From Tissierella_B sp964485455 (GTDB taxonomy: Bacteria; Bacillota; Clostridia; Tissierellales; Tissierellaceae), in the NCBI GenBank assembly GCA_964485455.1, contig CAZAJU010000005.1, positions 1-38,710 on the forward strand: 38,710 bases of DNA. Direction: 5' to 3'. Shown piece by piece: positions 29,955 to 38,348 of the stretch; the first letter of the stretch is position 1, and each line of letters starts with the position of its first letter. Under the pieces are notes generated by a model. The model had not been told where the DNA came from, did not search any database, and saw only the letters and a list, made by a program, of their open reading frames with translations. A program made the translations under genes and the position numbers.

Positions 29955-31433
29955 TTACCTCCTATAAATACAAGTTAGATTTGCTATCCTATCCGCCAAT
30001 CTTTGGGTAAGTAGAGACTTATCTATTCTCCAGCTCCAGTTTTTACCTAAGGTGGATGGCTCATTCATCCTTGATTCTTCCCCTAGTCCAAGAAAATCCT
30101 GCATCTGTCCGATGGCTAAATTAGCTGGCGATGCCCAAGCTCCTCTTAATAAGCCCCAATTAAGGCCTTCTTCTTCATCTAATTTAAAATACTCTACTGC
30201 ATATTGATATTCTTCCCTCGGTGATGTTTTACACCATGCCATTGCTGGATGATTGTCATGAGTCCCTATATATACAACACAGTTCTTATTGTAATTATGA
30301 GGCATAAAATCACTATCCCCTTCTGAATCAAATCCAAATTGGAGGACCTTCATATTTGGAAATCGAGTTTTCTCTAAAAGCCTTCCAAGACCTTCTGAGT
30401 AAACTCCTAAATCCTCTGCAATTATATCCAATTCACCAAGTTTTTCTTTTATTTTGTTAAACAGCTTTATCCCTGGACCTTCACACCATTGCCCATTTTC
30501 TGCTGTCTCTTCTCCATATTTTATCTCCCAATAGGAGTCAAATCCCCTAAAATGATCTATTCTTAGTGTATCATATAATTTAAAACCATGTTCTATCCTT
30601 TTAATCCACCAATCATATTCAGCTGATTCCAGGTAATCCCAATTGTAAATAGGATTACCCCACAATTGCCCAGTTTCTGAAAAAGCATCCGGAGGAACTC
30701 CGGCTACGGTAATCGGAACCAGGTTTTCATCAAATTTGAAAATTCTTGGATTTGACCAACAATCAACACTATCTTCAGCAACATATATAGGAAGATCCCC
30801 AATTATCTTTATATTGTGTCTATTGGCGTAAGATTTGAGTCTATTCCATTGAGAATAAAAGTAATACTGAGTAAATACCCAGAAAAAAATTTCATCCTCA
30901 TTATCCCTTTCGAATTCCCTTACCTTAGAAGAATTGTATATTTTAAATTCTAAAGGCCACTTTTGCCAAGAAACTCCATTGTTTTTATTCTTCAATGCCA
31001 TATATAAAGCAAAATCCCTAAGCCATATTTTTTCATCATCATAGAATGCTAAAAGCTTCTCAATGATAGATCTTTTGGAGTTATTATAGGCTTTCCTCAA
31101 GAGAGGCATTTTGTTATAAAACAATTTCTCATAATCTACACGATTTATATCATTCCCAAAATCCGTTTTTAATATATCTTCTCTTATTAAGAATTCTTCC
31201 CTTAAAAATTCATCTATATTAATGAAATAAGGATTCCCCGCAAATACAGAAACACTTTGATAAGGAGAGTCTCCATATCCAGTAATTCCTAAAGGGAGTA
31301 TCTGCCAGTATTTTTGTTTAGCCTTATAAAGGAAGTCTACAAAATCATATGCTTCGCGTCCAAAATCCCCAATTCCATATTTGCCTGATAGAGAGGAAAT
31401 ATGCATCAATATTCCACTTGCCCTCTTTCCCAT
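29955..31433 (-). CDS. malQ: 4-alpha-glucanotransferase (amylomaltase)
   Basis: It transfers alpha-1,4-glucan segments between maltooligosaccharides, feeding glgP. The 492-aa GH77 protein carries the nucleophile D293 (LRIDHFRGF), the acid/base E340 (IIAEDLG) and the stabilising D393 (GTHDNHPAM). The N-terminal GILMHISSLSGKYGIGDFG and SPYQSVSVFAGNPYFI are typical. GGGGAGGG precedes the ATG. It is the first gene of a two-gene operon whose promoter carries a LacI-type operator. Confidence 0.97.
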   Translation of the reverse strand: MGKRASGILMHISSLSGKYGIGDFGREAYDFVDFLYKAKQKYWQILPLGITGYGDSPYQSVSVFAGNPYFINIDEFLREEFLIREDILKTDFGNDINRVDYEKLFYNKMPLLRKAYNNSKRSIIEKLLAFYDDEKIWLRDFALYMALKNKNNGVSWQKWPLEFKIYNSSKVREFERDNEDEIFFWVFTQYYFYSQWNRLKSYANRHNIKIIGDLPIYVAEDSVDCWSNPRIFKFDENLVPITVAGVPPDAFSETGQLWGNPIYNWDYLESAEYDWWIKRIEHGFKLYDTLRIDHFRGFDSYWEIKYGEETAENGQWCEGPGIKLFNKIKEKLGELDIIAEDLGVYSEGLGRLLEKTRFPNMKVLQFGFDSEGDSDFMPHNYNKNCVVYIGTHDNHPAMAWCKTSPREEYQYAVEYFKLDEEEGLNWGLLRGAWASPANLAIGQMQDFLGLGEESRMNEPSTLGKNWSWRIDKSLLTQRLADRIANLTCIYRR

Positions 31434-31455
31434 AATATACCCTCCCCAAATTTGT

Positions 31456-31467
31456 GCAATCGTTTGT
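31456..31467. promoter_or_regulatory. LacI/MalR-type operator at the malQ promoter
   Basis: GCAATCGTTTGT matches 10 of 12 positions of the LacI-family palindrome GCAAACGTTTGC. It lies about 12 bp downstream of the -10, where a bound repressor would block initiation, and 23 bp before the malQ ATG. Confidence 0.5.
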
Positions 31468-31479
31468 ATTTTAATAGTT

Positions 31480-31508
31480 ATTATACATCTTCAGCTTAAC
31501 TTTGGAAA
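31480..31508 (-). promoter_or_regulatory. Promoter of malQ-glgP
   Basis: -35 TTTCCA (complement of 31503-31508), 17-bp spacer, -10 TATAAT (complement of 31480-31485). Perfect -10, moderate -35. Confidence 0.6.
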
Positions 31509-31537
31509 CATAAACAAATATTGATATGTACTTAATT

Positions 31538-31582
31538 GAAAAAAAGAACCTCCCCCTCTGTTCCTAATTAGAAACAAAGAAG
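31538..31582 (-). terminator. Terminator of the liv operon
   Basis: On the minus strand CTTCTTTGTTTC pairs with GGAACAGAGGGG (several G-U pairs) around a TAATTA loop, then GAGGTTCTTTTTTT follows. It lies just after the livF stop. Confidence 0.7.
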
Positions 31583-31599
31583 CTGGCCCCTTTTGTTAG

Positions 31600-32304
31600 T
31601 TAACCTTCCAAATATGCTTTTCTTACTGCTTCATCCTTTAACAAGTCCTTTGCATTTCCTTCAAGCTCGATTTCTCCAGTTCTAATAATATATGCCCTGT
31701 CAGCAATCTTTAATGCCATATTGGCATTTTGCTCTACTAGAAGTACTGTTGTTCCTGATTTATTTATTGTCTTAATAATTTCAAATATCTCGCTTACAAT
31801 AATCGGTGCCAATCCCATACTTGGCTCATCTAAAAGAATTACCTTCGGTCTAGACATTAAGCCTCTAGCTATGGCTAGCATCTGTTGTTCCCCACCAGAT
31901 AGTGTTCCTGCTATTTGCTCACGTCTTTCCTTTAGAATCGGGAAATAGTTAAAAGCCTTTTCAATATCTTCAGCAATCTCAGCTTTATTATTTTTTACAA
32001 ATGCACCCATCTCCAAGTTTTCAAATACAGTCATAGTAGAGAATATTCTTCTACCCTCAGGTACATGTACGATTCCTTGTTTTACTATCTCAGGCGCACT
32101 AAGATTATTAATGGCTTTTCCATCAAATATTACTTCCCCTGTTCTTGGCTTCAAAAGACCTGAAATAGTTTTAAGAGTTGTGCTCTTACCTGCACCATTT
32201 GCTCCTATTAGAGTAACTATTTCACCCTTATCTATATTTACATTTAAGCTCTTTAGGGCGTGAATTGCTCCGTAATATACGTTTAGATTTTTTAATTCTA
32301 ACAT
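31600..32304 (-). CDS. livF: Branched-chain amino acid ABC transporter ATPase LivF
   Basis: This 234-aa ATPase is the second nucleotide-binding subunit of the LIV-type importer. Walker A is GANGAGKST (residues 34-42), signature LSGGEQQMLAIARGL, Walker B VILLDEPSMGLAP, and the switch His is replaced as usual in LivF by VLLVEQNANMAL. The start codon overlaps the livG stop by one base (TAATG), giving tight coupling. It is the last gene of the operon, followed by a terminator. Confidence 0.97.
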   Translation of the reverse strand: MLELKNLNVYYGAIHALKSLNVNIDKGEIVTLIGANGAGKSTTLKTISGLLKPRTGEVIFDGKAINNLSAPEIVKQGIVHVPEGRRIFSTMTVFENLEMGAFVKNNKAEIAEDIEKAFNYFPILKERREQIAGTLSGGEQQMLAIARGLMSRPKVILLDEPSMGLAPIIVSEIFEIIKTINKSGTTVLLVEQNANMALKIADRAYIIRTGEIELEGNAKDLLKDEAVRKAYLEG

Positions 32305-33080
32305 TAATTAGCCTCCTCCCCTAAATAAGCCTTGATTACTCTCTCATTTTTTTGTATTTCATCAGGAAGACCACTAGCTATAAGATTTCCATAGTCGAAT
32401 ACAAACAATCTTTCACAAATATTCATAACAAGACTCATATCATGCTCGATCAATATAATCGTAAGGTCAAATGCCTCTCTAATCCACTTAATTAGCTCAG
32501 TTAGTTCAGCAGTTTCCTTAGGATTCATTCCTGCAGCTGGTTCATCCAAAAGTAAAAGCTTAGGATCTGCCGCCAAAGCTCTAGCTATTTCTAATCTTCT
32601 TTGATCTCCATAAGCAAGATTCCTTGCAAATGCATCCTTCTTATCTAAAAGGTTAAATTTCTCCAAAAGTTTAAGTGCCTTATCAAGAGTTTCCTTCTCT
32701 TCTTTATAGTAGGATGGAAGCTTGAAAAATGATGATACTACAGAATACTTCATACCATTATGAAAACCTATTAATACATTTTCGAGAACCGTCATATTTT
32801 GAAACAATCTTATATTTTGAAATGTTCTTGCTACTCCAAAGCCAGTCATCCTATGAGGCTTGAAGTCTTTTGAAGTTACTTTTGAATTTAAATCATATTC
32901 TATTTCACCTTCTGTTGGGGTATAAATACCCGTTAGCAGGTTAAAGAAGGTAGTTTTACCTGCACCATTAGGGCCAATCAGACCAACGATTTCGCCCTTC
33001 TCAATACTTAAACTTACATTGGTAACTGCTTTTATACCTCCGAAAGCTCTTGATAGGTTACTAACCTTTAGAACTGACAT
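32304..33080 (-). CDS. livG: Branched-chain amino acid ABC transporter ATPase LivG
   Basis: This 258-aa ATPase has Walker A GPNGAGKTTFFN (residues 36-47), signature LAYGDQRRLEIARAL (the LivG-type variant of LSGGQ), Walker B LLLLDEPAAGMNP and switch His in ILIEHDMSLVM. The C-terminal YLGEE is typical of LivG. The gene begins inside the last 20 bp of livM and ends in a one-base overlap with livF. Confidence 0.97.
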   Translation of the reverse strand: MSVLKVSNLSRAFGGIKAVTNVSLSIEKGEIVGLIGPNGAGKTTFFNLLTGIYTPTEGEIEYDLNSKVTSKDFKPHRMTGFGVARTFQNIRLFQNMTVLENVLIGFHNGMKYSVVSSFFKLPSYYKEEKETLDKALKLLEKFNLLDKKDAFARNLAYGDQRRLEIARALAADPKLLLLDEPAAGMNPKETAELTELIKWIREAFDLTIILIEHDMSLVMNICERLFVFDYGNLIASGLPDEIQKNERVIKAYLGEEAN

Positions 33081-34008
33081 TGCGTTTGACCCCTTTCTTT
33101 AAAAATTTAAACTCAGATTTACCCAATAAACCAGTAGGTTTGTAAACCATAATTAAGAATAATATTACTGCATATATTACCATTCTTAAATCCGGTATGT
33201 TTTGTAAGAATGATGAAATAACCGATAGTAAAATTGCACCTAAAATAGAACCAGGAATGCTTCCCATTCCACCAAATACAACAATTACTAATATATCAAT
33301 TGATTTCATAAATCCAAATGAATCCGGTTTTATGAAATAGAAATAATTTGCATAAAGAGCCCCCGCTATTCCAGCAAAGAATGCTCCTATTGCAAAGGCT
33401 AACACCTTATAAAATGTAGTGTTTATACCCATCGCTTCAGCAGCTATTTCATTTTCTCTAATGGATATGCAAGCTCTTCCATGATATGACTTTATAAAAT
33501 TGCTGATTAATACAACTGTCAAAACTGTCATTGCAAATATCCATGTCCAGTTTGTATATTGTGGAATATCATTAAATCCTATAGCTCCACCAATATAGTC
33601 TATATTAAGGGCTAATATTCTTACGATTTCTCCAAAACCCAAAGTAGCTATTGCAAGGTAGTCTCCTTTTAGTCTTAAGGTAGGAATACCTATTATAACA
33701 CCCGCTATTGAAGCAGCAATTCCGGATGCAATAATAGCCACGATAAATGGTTGGCCAAACTTAGCAGTAAAAATTGCAGATACATAGGCACCAATGGCCA
33801 TAAACGCAGCATGCCCTAATGTAAATTGTCCTGTAAATCCAGTTATTAGGTTCAAGGAAACTGCTAATATAATATTTATACCTATAAGTGTTATATTAAG
33901 CTGGATATAGGAGTCGATAATTCCGTTACTAATTAAAATTTGCATAACTACAAAAACTGCTAATAAAATAGCAATTGTAATAAAATTTTTCTTGTTAAAA
34001 CCTTTCAT
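33061..34008 (-). CDS. livM: Branched-chain amino acid ABC transporter permease LivM
   Basis: This 315-aa inner-membrane permease has about nine hydrophobic segments. LivM signatures include NLITGFTGQFTLGHAAFMAIGAY in part, KGDYLAIATLGFGEIVRIL in part, RENEIAAEAMGIN (the cytoplasmic coupling motif that meets the ATPase) and VVFGGMGSIPGSILGA. It pairs with LivH. The stop overlaps livG by 20 bp and the livH stop is 12 bp upstream. Confidence 0.96.
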   Translation of the reverse strand: MKGFNKKNFITIAILLAVFVVMQILISNGIIDSYIQLNITLIGINIILAVSLNLITGFTGQFTLGHAAFMAIGAYVSAIFTAKFGQPFIVAIIASGIAASIAGVIIGIPTLRLKGDYLAIATLGFGEIVRILALNIDYIGGAIGFNDIPQYTNWTWIFAMTVLTVVLISNFIKSYHGRACISIRENEIAAEAMGINTTFYKVLAFAIGAFFAGIAGALYANYFYFIKPDSFGFMKSIDILVIVVFGGMGSIPGSILGAILLSVISSFLQNIPDLRMVIYAVILFLIMVYKPTGLLGKSEFKFLKKGVKRNVSSKG

Positions 34009-34020
34009 CTAAGCCTCCTC

Positions 34021-34905
34021 CTATACCTTTTCCTTTAAGTTCTTCCCTAACAGACCAGTAGGCTTAACTAGAAGTATTACTATTAGAATAGCAAATGCTA
34101 CTGCATCCTTATAGATTGAACCACCAAAAGCACTAACCATGGTTTCTGTTATACCAAGGAAAAACCCTCCAAAAACTGCTCCAGGTATTAAGCCGATTCC
34201 ACCTAGTACCGCTGCAACGAAGGCCTTTAATCCAGGTATAGAACCCATAAGAGGATTGATTGTATTGTAATAAATTCCTACTAGAACTCCTGCTGCGCCT
34301 GCCAAAGCTGAACCCATGGCAAATGTATAGGAAATTATCTTATTTACGTTAACGCCCATAAGCTCTGCAGCATCCTTATCTAGAGCTACAGCTCTCATAG
34401 CCTTACCAATTTTAGTCTTTTTTACTACAAATTGAAGTGTCACCATTAGAATAACTGTAATTATAAAAATATATATGTTTTTTGTGTCTAGGATTACATT
34501 TCCTTTGAACAATGTCAATTGCTGACTCTCAAGAACTTGAGGGAATGTTCTGGTCTCAGGTCCAACAAAGTAAACCATAGTATACTGTAGGAATAAGGAA
34601 ACACTTATTGCTGTTATAAGAATGGCAATTCTAGTAGAATTTCTCATAGGTTTATATGCTATTTTCTCGACTATCATTCCTAGGATACTACAGACAAGCA
34701 TAGATATTAATAATGATGGAATAAATCCTAAGCCTAGAAAGGTTGTTAATGCATATCCCACAAATGCACCTATCATATATATATCTCCATGTGCAAAGTT
34801 TATCAGGCTTAATATGCCATATACCATAGTATAACCTAAGGCTATTAAAGCATAAATACTACCTAAGGATATGCCATTGATTAATTGTTGTATAATTTGT
34901 TCCAT
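34021..34905 (-). CDS. livH: Branched-chain amino acid ABC transporter permease LivH
   Basis: This 294-aa permease has about eight hydrophobic segments. It shows the LivH landmarks LINGISLGSIYALIALGYTM, INFAHGDIYMIGAFVGY, AVALDKDAAELMGVNVN (coupling motif) and AVLGGIGLIPGAVFGGF. Together with LivM it forms the membrane pore of the importer. It follows the binding-protein gene by about 76 bp. Confidence 0.96.
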   Translation of the reverse strand: MEQIIQQLINGISLGSIYALIALGYTMVYGILSLINFAHGDIYMIGAFVGYALTTFLGLGFIPSLLISMLVCSILGMIVEKIAYKPMRNSTRIAILITAISVSLFLQYTMVYFVGPETRTFPQVLESQQLTLFKGNVILDTKNIYIFIITVILMVTLQFVVKKTKIGKAMRAVALDKDAAELMGVNVNKIISYTFAMGSALAGAAGVLVGIYYNTINPLMGSIPGLKAFVAAVLGGIGLIPGAVFGGFFLGITETMVSAFGGSIYKDAVAFAILIVILLVKPTGLLGKNLKEKV

Positions 34906-34981
34906 ATCTCGTAAAATCCTTTCTACTGAACAAAGTCTTTAGAGGGTAAACCCTCTAAAGACATCATCATTCTTACTTTTA

Positions 34982-36175
34982 TTATTTAGGATCCAACTTC
35001 TTCAAGAATGTTGGAACTCCTTCTACCATTTCAATTATTGTAACTGATTTAACTGGGTTGTGGTTTTCATCGATTGAAAGAACACCAGTAACTCCTGCAA
35101 ATCCTTCAGTTGCTTCAAGAGCTGCCTTTAATTTTTCTGAATCAGCTTCTCCAGCTCTTTCGAATGCATCCTTCAAGAAATAAACCATGTCATATCCTAA
35201 TGCGTTGAAAGCATCTGCTTTCTTACCATATTTTGCTTCGAATGCTTCATTGAATTTTACTACGTTTTCAGCAGTATCATTTGATGAGTAGTGGCTTGAG
35301 TAGTAAACATCATTTAAAGCTGCATTTCCAGCTATTTCAGTTAACTTAGGTGACTCATATCCATCTCCTCCAAGGATTGGAGCATTGATGCCAAGTTCTC
35401 TAGCTTGTCTTACTATAAGACCAACTTCTTCATAGTATCCTGGAACATATATAACCTCAGGATTTTTTGCTTTAATATTAGTTAATACTGCTTTGAAATC
35501 TGTATCTCCAGCTGCATATGCTTCTTCACTTACAATTGTTCCGCCACCAGCTGTATATGTTTCTTTAAAAGCTTTTCCAAGTCCTACAGCATAGTCACTT
35601 GTAGTATCGCCTAAAACCGCTGCATTCTTGGTAGCTAAATCTCCAAGAGCAAATTCTGCCATCATAACTCCTTGGAAGGAATCAGAGAAACAAGTCTTAA
35701 AGATATATGGTCTTACAGTTCCATTTGCATCTACTGTTACGTCATCAGCTGTAGCTGAAGCTGAAATCAAAGGAATCTTGTTTTGATTAGCAGCTGGTGA
35801 AGCAGCTTTTGTATTTCCTGATGTAGCAGGTCCAAGAAGAGCTACTACTTTGTCTCTTGTTGCTAGTTTTGTTGATATGTTAGCTGATTCCGTATCTTCT
35901 GACTTGTTATCAGCTACTATAACTTCAAATTGTTTTCCTAATACTCCACCTGCAGCATTTATTTCTTCAAATGCTAATTGAGCTCCATCATTTAGGTTAG
36001 TTCCATAAGTTGCTACTGCTCCTGAAAGCTCATAGTTAACACCTATCTTGATAGTTTCTCCAGCTTTAGCTTCTCCGCCAGTTGAGCCAGCATCTTTGTT
36101 TCCGCCTGATGCACATCCAGCTAATAAGCTTAATACCAATACTAATGAAAGCATTGCAATAAATTTCTTCTTCAC
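34982..36175 (-). CDS. livK: Branched-chain amino acid-binding lipoprotein
   Basis: This extracellular, lipid-anchored binding protein delivers substrate to LivHM. The frame extends to a GTG at 36182-36184, but GGAG lies 8 nt before the GTG at 36173-36175, giving the normal signal MKKKFIAMLSLVLVLSLLAGC with its lipobox at residues 18-21; 397 aa. The mature part is a type I periplasmic-binding fold: IKIGVNYELSGAVATYG, GVLGKQFEVIVADN, ALLGPATSGNTKAASPAANQ and YYSSHYSS segments. It is the first gene of the operon behind a T-box leader that suggests leucine control. Confidence 0.95.
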   Translation of the reverse strand: MKKKFIAMLSLVLVLSLLAGCASGGNKDAGSTGGEAKAGETIKIGVNYELSGAVATYGTNLNDGAQLAFEEINAAGGVLGKQFEVIVADNKSEDTESANISTKLATRDKVVALLGPATSGNTKAASPAANQNKIPLISASATADDVTVDANGTVRPYIFKTCFSDSFQGVMMAEFALGDLATKNAAVLGDTTSDYAVGLGKAFKETYTAGGGTIVSEEAYAAGDTDFKAVLTNIKAKNPEVIYVPGYYEEVGLIVRQARELGINAPILGGDGYESPKLTEIAGNAALNDVYYSSHYSSNDTAENVVKFNEAFEAKYGKKADAFNALGYDMVYFLKDAFERAGEADSEKLKAALEATEGFAGVTGVLSIDENHNPVKSVTIIEMVEGVPTFLKKLDPK

Positions 36176-36262
36176 ACTTAACACTCCTTTAATAATTTTT
36201 TTATTTTTAATACTTTAAGAACATATGCATATCATGATGGAAATATGTGGGTAGATTACAAC

Positions 36263-36561
36263 AAAAAAGCCTCCACATGCTTCTTACACATGTAGAGGCA
36301 TATATGCGACACCACTCTACTCTTAATTACCTCACGATAATTAACTCATTAGGTTCTTAGAAAAAACTCCTTAAACCATAGCCTTTTAACGGGGCCTTCC
36401 GTTACGACCTACTCTATTCAGCCATACAACTCCGAAGTGAGAGATTCCTATCCAATCGCGACTGACTCTCAGCTATGTCAGCTCTCTGTACTTGATTTCA
36501 CAATAGTTCACGTCTTCATCATTGCTTTGTTTATGAAACTAAACTTGCAAGTGTTATAATA
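36263..36561 (-). ncRNA. T-box: T-box leader of the liv operon, probably leucine-specific
   Basis: This transcribed leader of about 300 nt reads as a tRNA-sensing T-box. Stem I begins GATGAAGACG and contains AAGTACAGAGAGC (AG-bulge signature). Its 3' side carries GGAATCTCTCACTTC, where CTTC closes against GAAG and leaves CTC followed by A as the most likely specifier (36439-36441; leucine). The antiterminator T-box sequence appears as GAGTGGTGTCGC (36306-36317), with TGGT to pair with a tRNA ending ACCA. The competing terminator is GCCTCTACATG / CATGTGGAGGC (36269-36299), then TTTTTT (36263-36268). UCU (serine) is the alternative specifier frame. Leucine agrees with the downstream livKHMGF. 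Confidence 0.9.
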
Positions 36562-36568
36562 TTTATTT

Positions 36569-36597
36569 AATATAGCATGTACTAAATTTAAAGTCAA
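36569..36597 (-). promoter_or_regulatory. Promoter of the T-box-liv operon
   Basis: -35 TTGACT (complement of 36592-36597), a 17-bp spacer, -10 TATATT (complement of 36569-36574). Five of six consensus bases in each box, placed just before the T-box. Confidence 0.8.
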
Positions 36598-36813
36598 TAG
36601 ATTTTATGAAATATTTTAGTGTAGCACTTTAAAACCCCATATAATTCAAATAAATCAGTCCTATTTAAGTTTTTTCCCTTTTAATAAAATTGAAGACCCA
36701 GCTCAAGTTTTGATGCTATTGTATCTTTAAAGCTTAAAAGGCAAACATTTTCCCAAAGATATGATTGAATATTTGGTTTATATAAATTGCAATTGTCATA
36801 CTATTAGCTTAAT

Positions 36814-37536
36814 CTATGTTAAAAACAGATCTAATAATGCAGGTCTATTTTTTACTATTATAATTTTCGGACCAGAAAAGTCAATATAGCCAAGGTCCTT
36901 ATAATGATTTAATTTTCTCGTCATAGTTTCTCTGGATAAACCTGCATAGCTAGCCATTTCCTCCCTATTCATTGATAACTCTAGAATAATTCCTACATCT
37001 GTTGTCTTTCCAAAGTTATCAATGAAATTTAACAACAAGCCTGCTACCTTTGCATCTGCATTGCTGGATGTAAGCCTTTGAATTAGACTTTCCGCCCATC
37101 TAATTCTTTCAAAGGATTTCTCCAGAATCTTCAAGGTAATCTTAGGGTTTTTAATCAAAATTTTATCAAATTCTACCTTGTTTATAGTACTTATAGTTGT
37201 TCTCTCTAATGCCTCTGCATTATACCTATATTCATCTTCCTTGATTAGATTATGTGCTCCTATAAAATCCCCCGAAGAATACACATATAATATCTGTTCT
37301 CTTCCATCCATTAAATAAGTAAATATTTTCATCCTTCCAGAACAAACTATATACAGCCTATCTGCCTTATCCCCTGTTTTAAATACTAGGTCTCCTTTTT
37401 TATACTCTTTAAATACAACTCCTTCAGAAATCATATTCATCTCCTCTTCATTTAAACCCGACAAAAGAGGTACATTATTAATGCATTTTTTATTCCCACA
37501 CAGCACACAGTTAGTACATCTATCTATAATAATCAC
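36814..37536 (-). CDS. Crp/Fnr-family regulator with N-terminal cysteine cluster
   Basis: This 240-aa regulator has an N-terminal cysteine motif C7-x2-C10-x2-C13-x4-C18, a cyclic-nucleotide-binding-like beta-roll (about 25-140, with KGDLVFKTGDKADRLYIVCSG and SSGDFIGAHNLI) and a C-terminal winged helix-turn-helix (about 160-235) with MNREEMASYAGLSRETMTRK as recognition segment. The cysteines resemble an FNR iron-sulfur sensor, though the spacing differs from E. coli FNR (C20, C23, C29, C122). The start is GTG with only a weak GGGG ahead, and no better in-frame start is seen. It follows pflA by 35 bp, suggesting it senses oxygen or redox state to control the formate-lyase genes. No clear terminator follows in the 200-bp AT-rich gap. 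Confidence 0.9.
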   Translation of the reverse strand: MIIIDRCTNCVLCGNKKCINNVPLLSGLNEEEMNMISEGVVFKEYKKGDLVFKTGDKADRLYIVCSGRMKIFTYLMDGREQILYVYSSGDFIGAHNLIKEDEYRYNAEALERTTISTINKVEFDKILIKNPKITLKILEKSFERIRWAESLIQRLTSSNADAKVAGLLLNFIDNFGKTTDVGIILELSMNREEMASYAGLSRETMTRKLNHYKDLGYIDFSGPKIIIVKNRPALLDLFLT

Positions 37537-37571
37537 CCCATGCTAATAAAAAGATACAATCGTCACCTTAT

Positions 37572-38330
37572 TTAAATAATTTGTTTATTCTCATTTACCC
37601 CTTTATTGTGTTTATCCAACATCATCATGATAAAATCTTGAAATTCTTGAGCTTTTGTTGGACTCATTTCTGGTAAATTCTTTAATTTATATTCTAGATT
37701 CAACTCATCATATTTATCTAATCCTATGGTGTGATATGGTAAGACTTCTATCTTTTCAATTTTATTGGCCAGGTGGCTTATTTTATCAAAGAGTTTGTAC
37801 ATACTTTCCTCATTATCAGTCAAGCCAGGAACCATAACATGTCTTATCCAAAGCTTCCCTTTAAATTGGTCCATATAGGATAGAAAATTGTAGAGTCCAC
37901 TCATTGGTTTACCCGTTAAATCCCTATATCCATTATCATCTACTGACTTTATATCCAATATAATTGTATCAGTATATTTTAATATATCTTTGTAATATCT
38001 CTTATCTCCAAATCCACATGTATCTAAACATGTAGAAAAGCCACTTTCCTTTAATAGTTTAAAAGACTCCATTACAAATTCTCCTTGCAGTAGAGGCTCT
38101 CCTCCAGAAAAGGTTATTCCTCCATTTGATCTTCTATAGTAGGATTTATATTTATTTGCTAGATCTAAAACTTGAGCAGATGATATGACCTTCTTTGAGA
38201 ACATATTCTGACTGTCAGGATTATGGCAATATGAACATCTTAAAGGACATCCTTGTAAAAAGAAAACTGTTCTAATTCCTGGTCCATCTACTAATCCCAT
38301 AGTTTCTATTGAATGAAGTCTTCCTAACAT
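37572..38330 (-). CDS. pflA: Pyruvate formate-lyase activating enzyme
   Basis: This radical SAM enzyme installs the glycyl radical on pyruvate formate-lyase. The ATG at 38328-38330, with AAAGGTGA upstream, gives 252 aa starting MLGRLHSIETMGLVDGPGIR; a GTG three codons earlier has no proper ribosome site. The [4Fe-4S] cluster cysteines are C28-x3-C32-x2-C35 in GCPLRCSYCHNP. SNGGITFSGGEPLLQ is the SAM-binding GGE motif, and TCLDTCGFG follows. It lies 18 bp downstream of pflB. Confidence 0.96.
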   Translation of the reverse strand: MLGRLHSIETMGLVDGPGIRTVFFLQGCPLRCSYCHNPDSQNMFSKKVISSAQVLDLANKYKSYYRRSNGGITFSGGEPLLQGEFVMESFKLLKESGFSTCLDTCGFGDKRYYKDILKYTDTIILDIKSVDDNGYRDLTGKPMSGLYNFLSYMDQFKGKLWIRHVMVPGLTDNEESMYKLFDKISHLANKIEKIEVLPYHTIGLDKYDELNLEYKLKNLPEMSPTKAQEFQDFIMMMLDKHNKGVNENKQII

Positions 38331-38348
38331 ATATATCACCTTTCTTAA

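Noticed and set aside
36173..36184. Upstream GTG start of the liv binding protein at 36182-36184
   Set aside because: The Shine-Dalgarno overlaps that codon; the GTG nine bases later has proper spacing and yields a normal lipoprotein signal.
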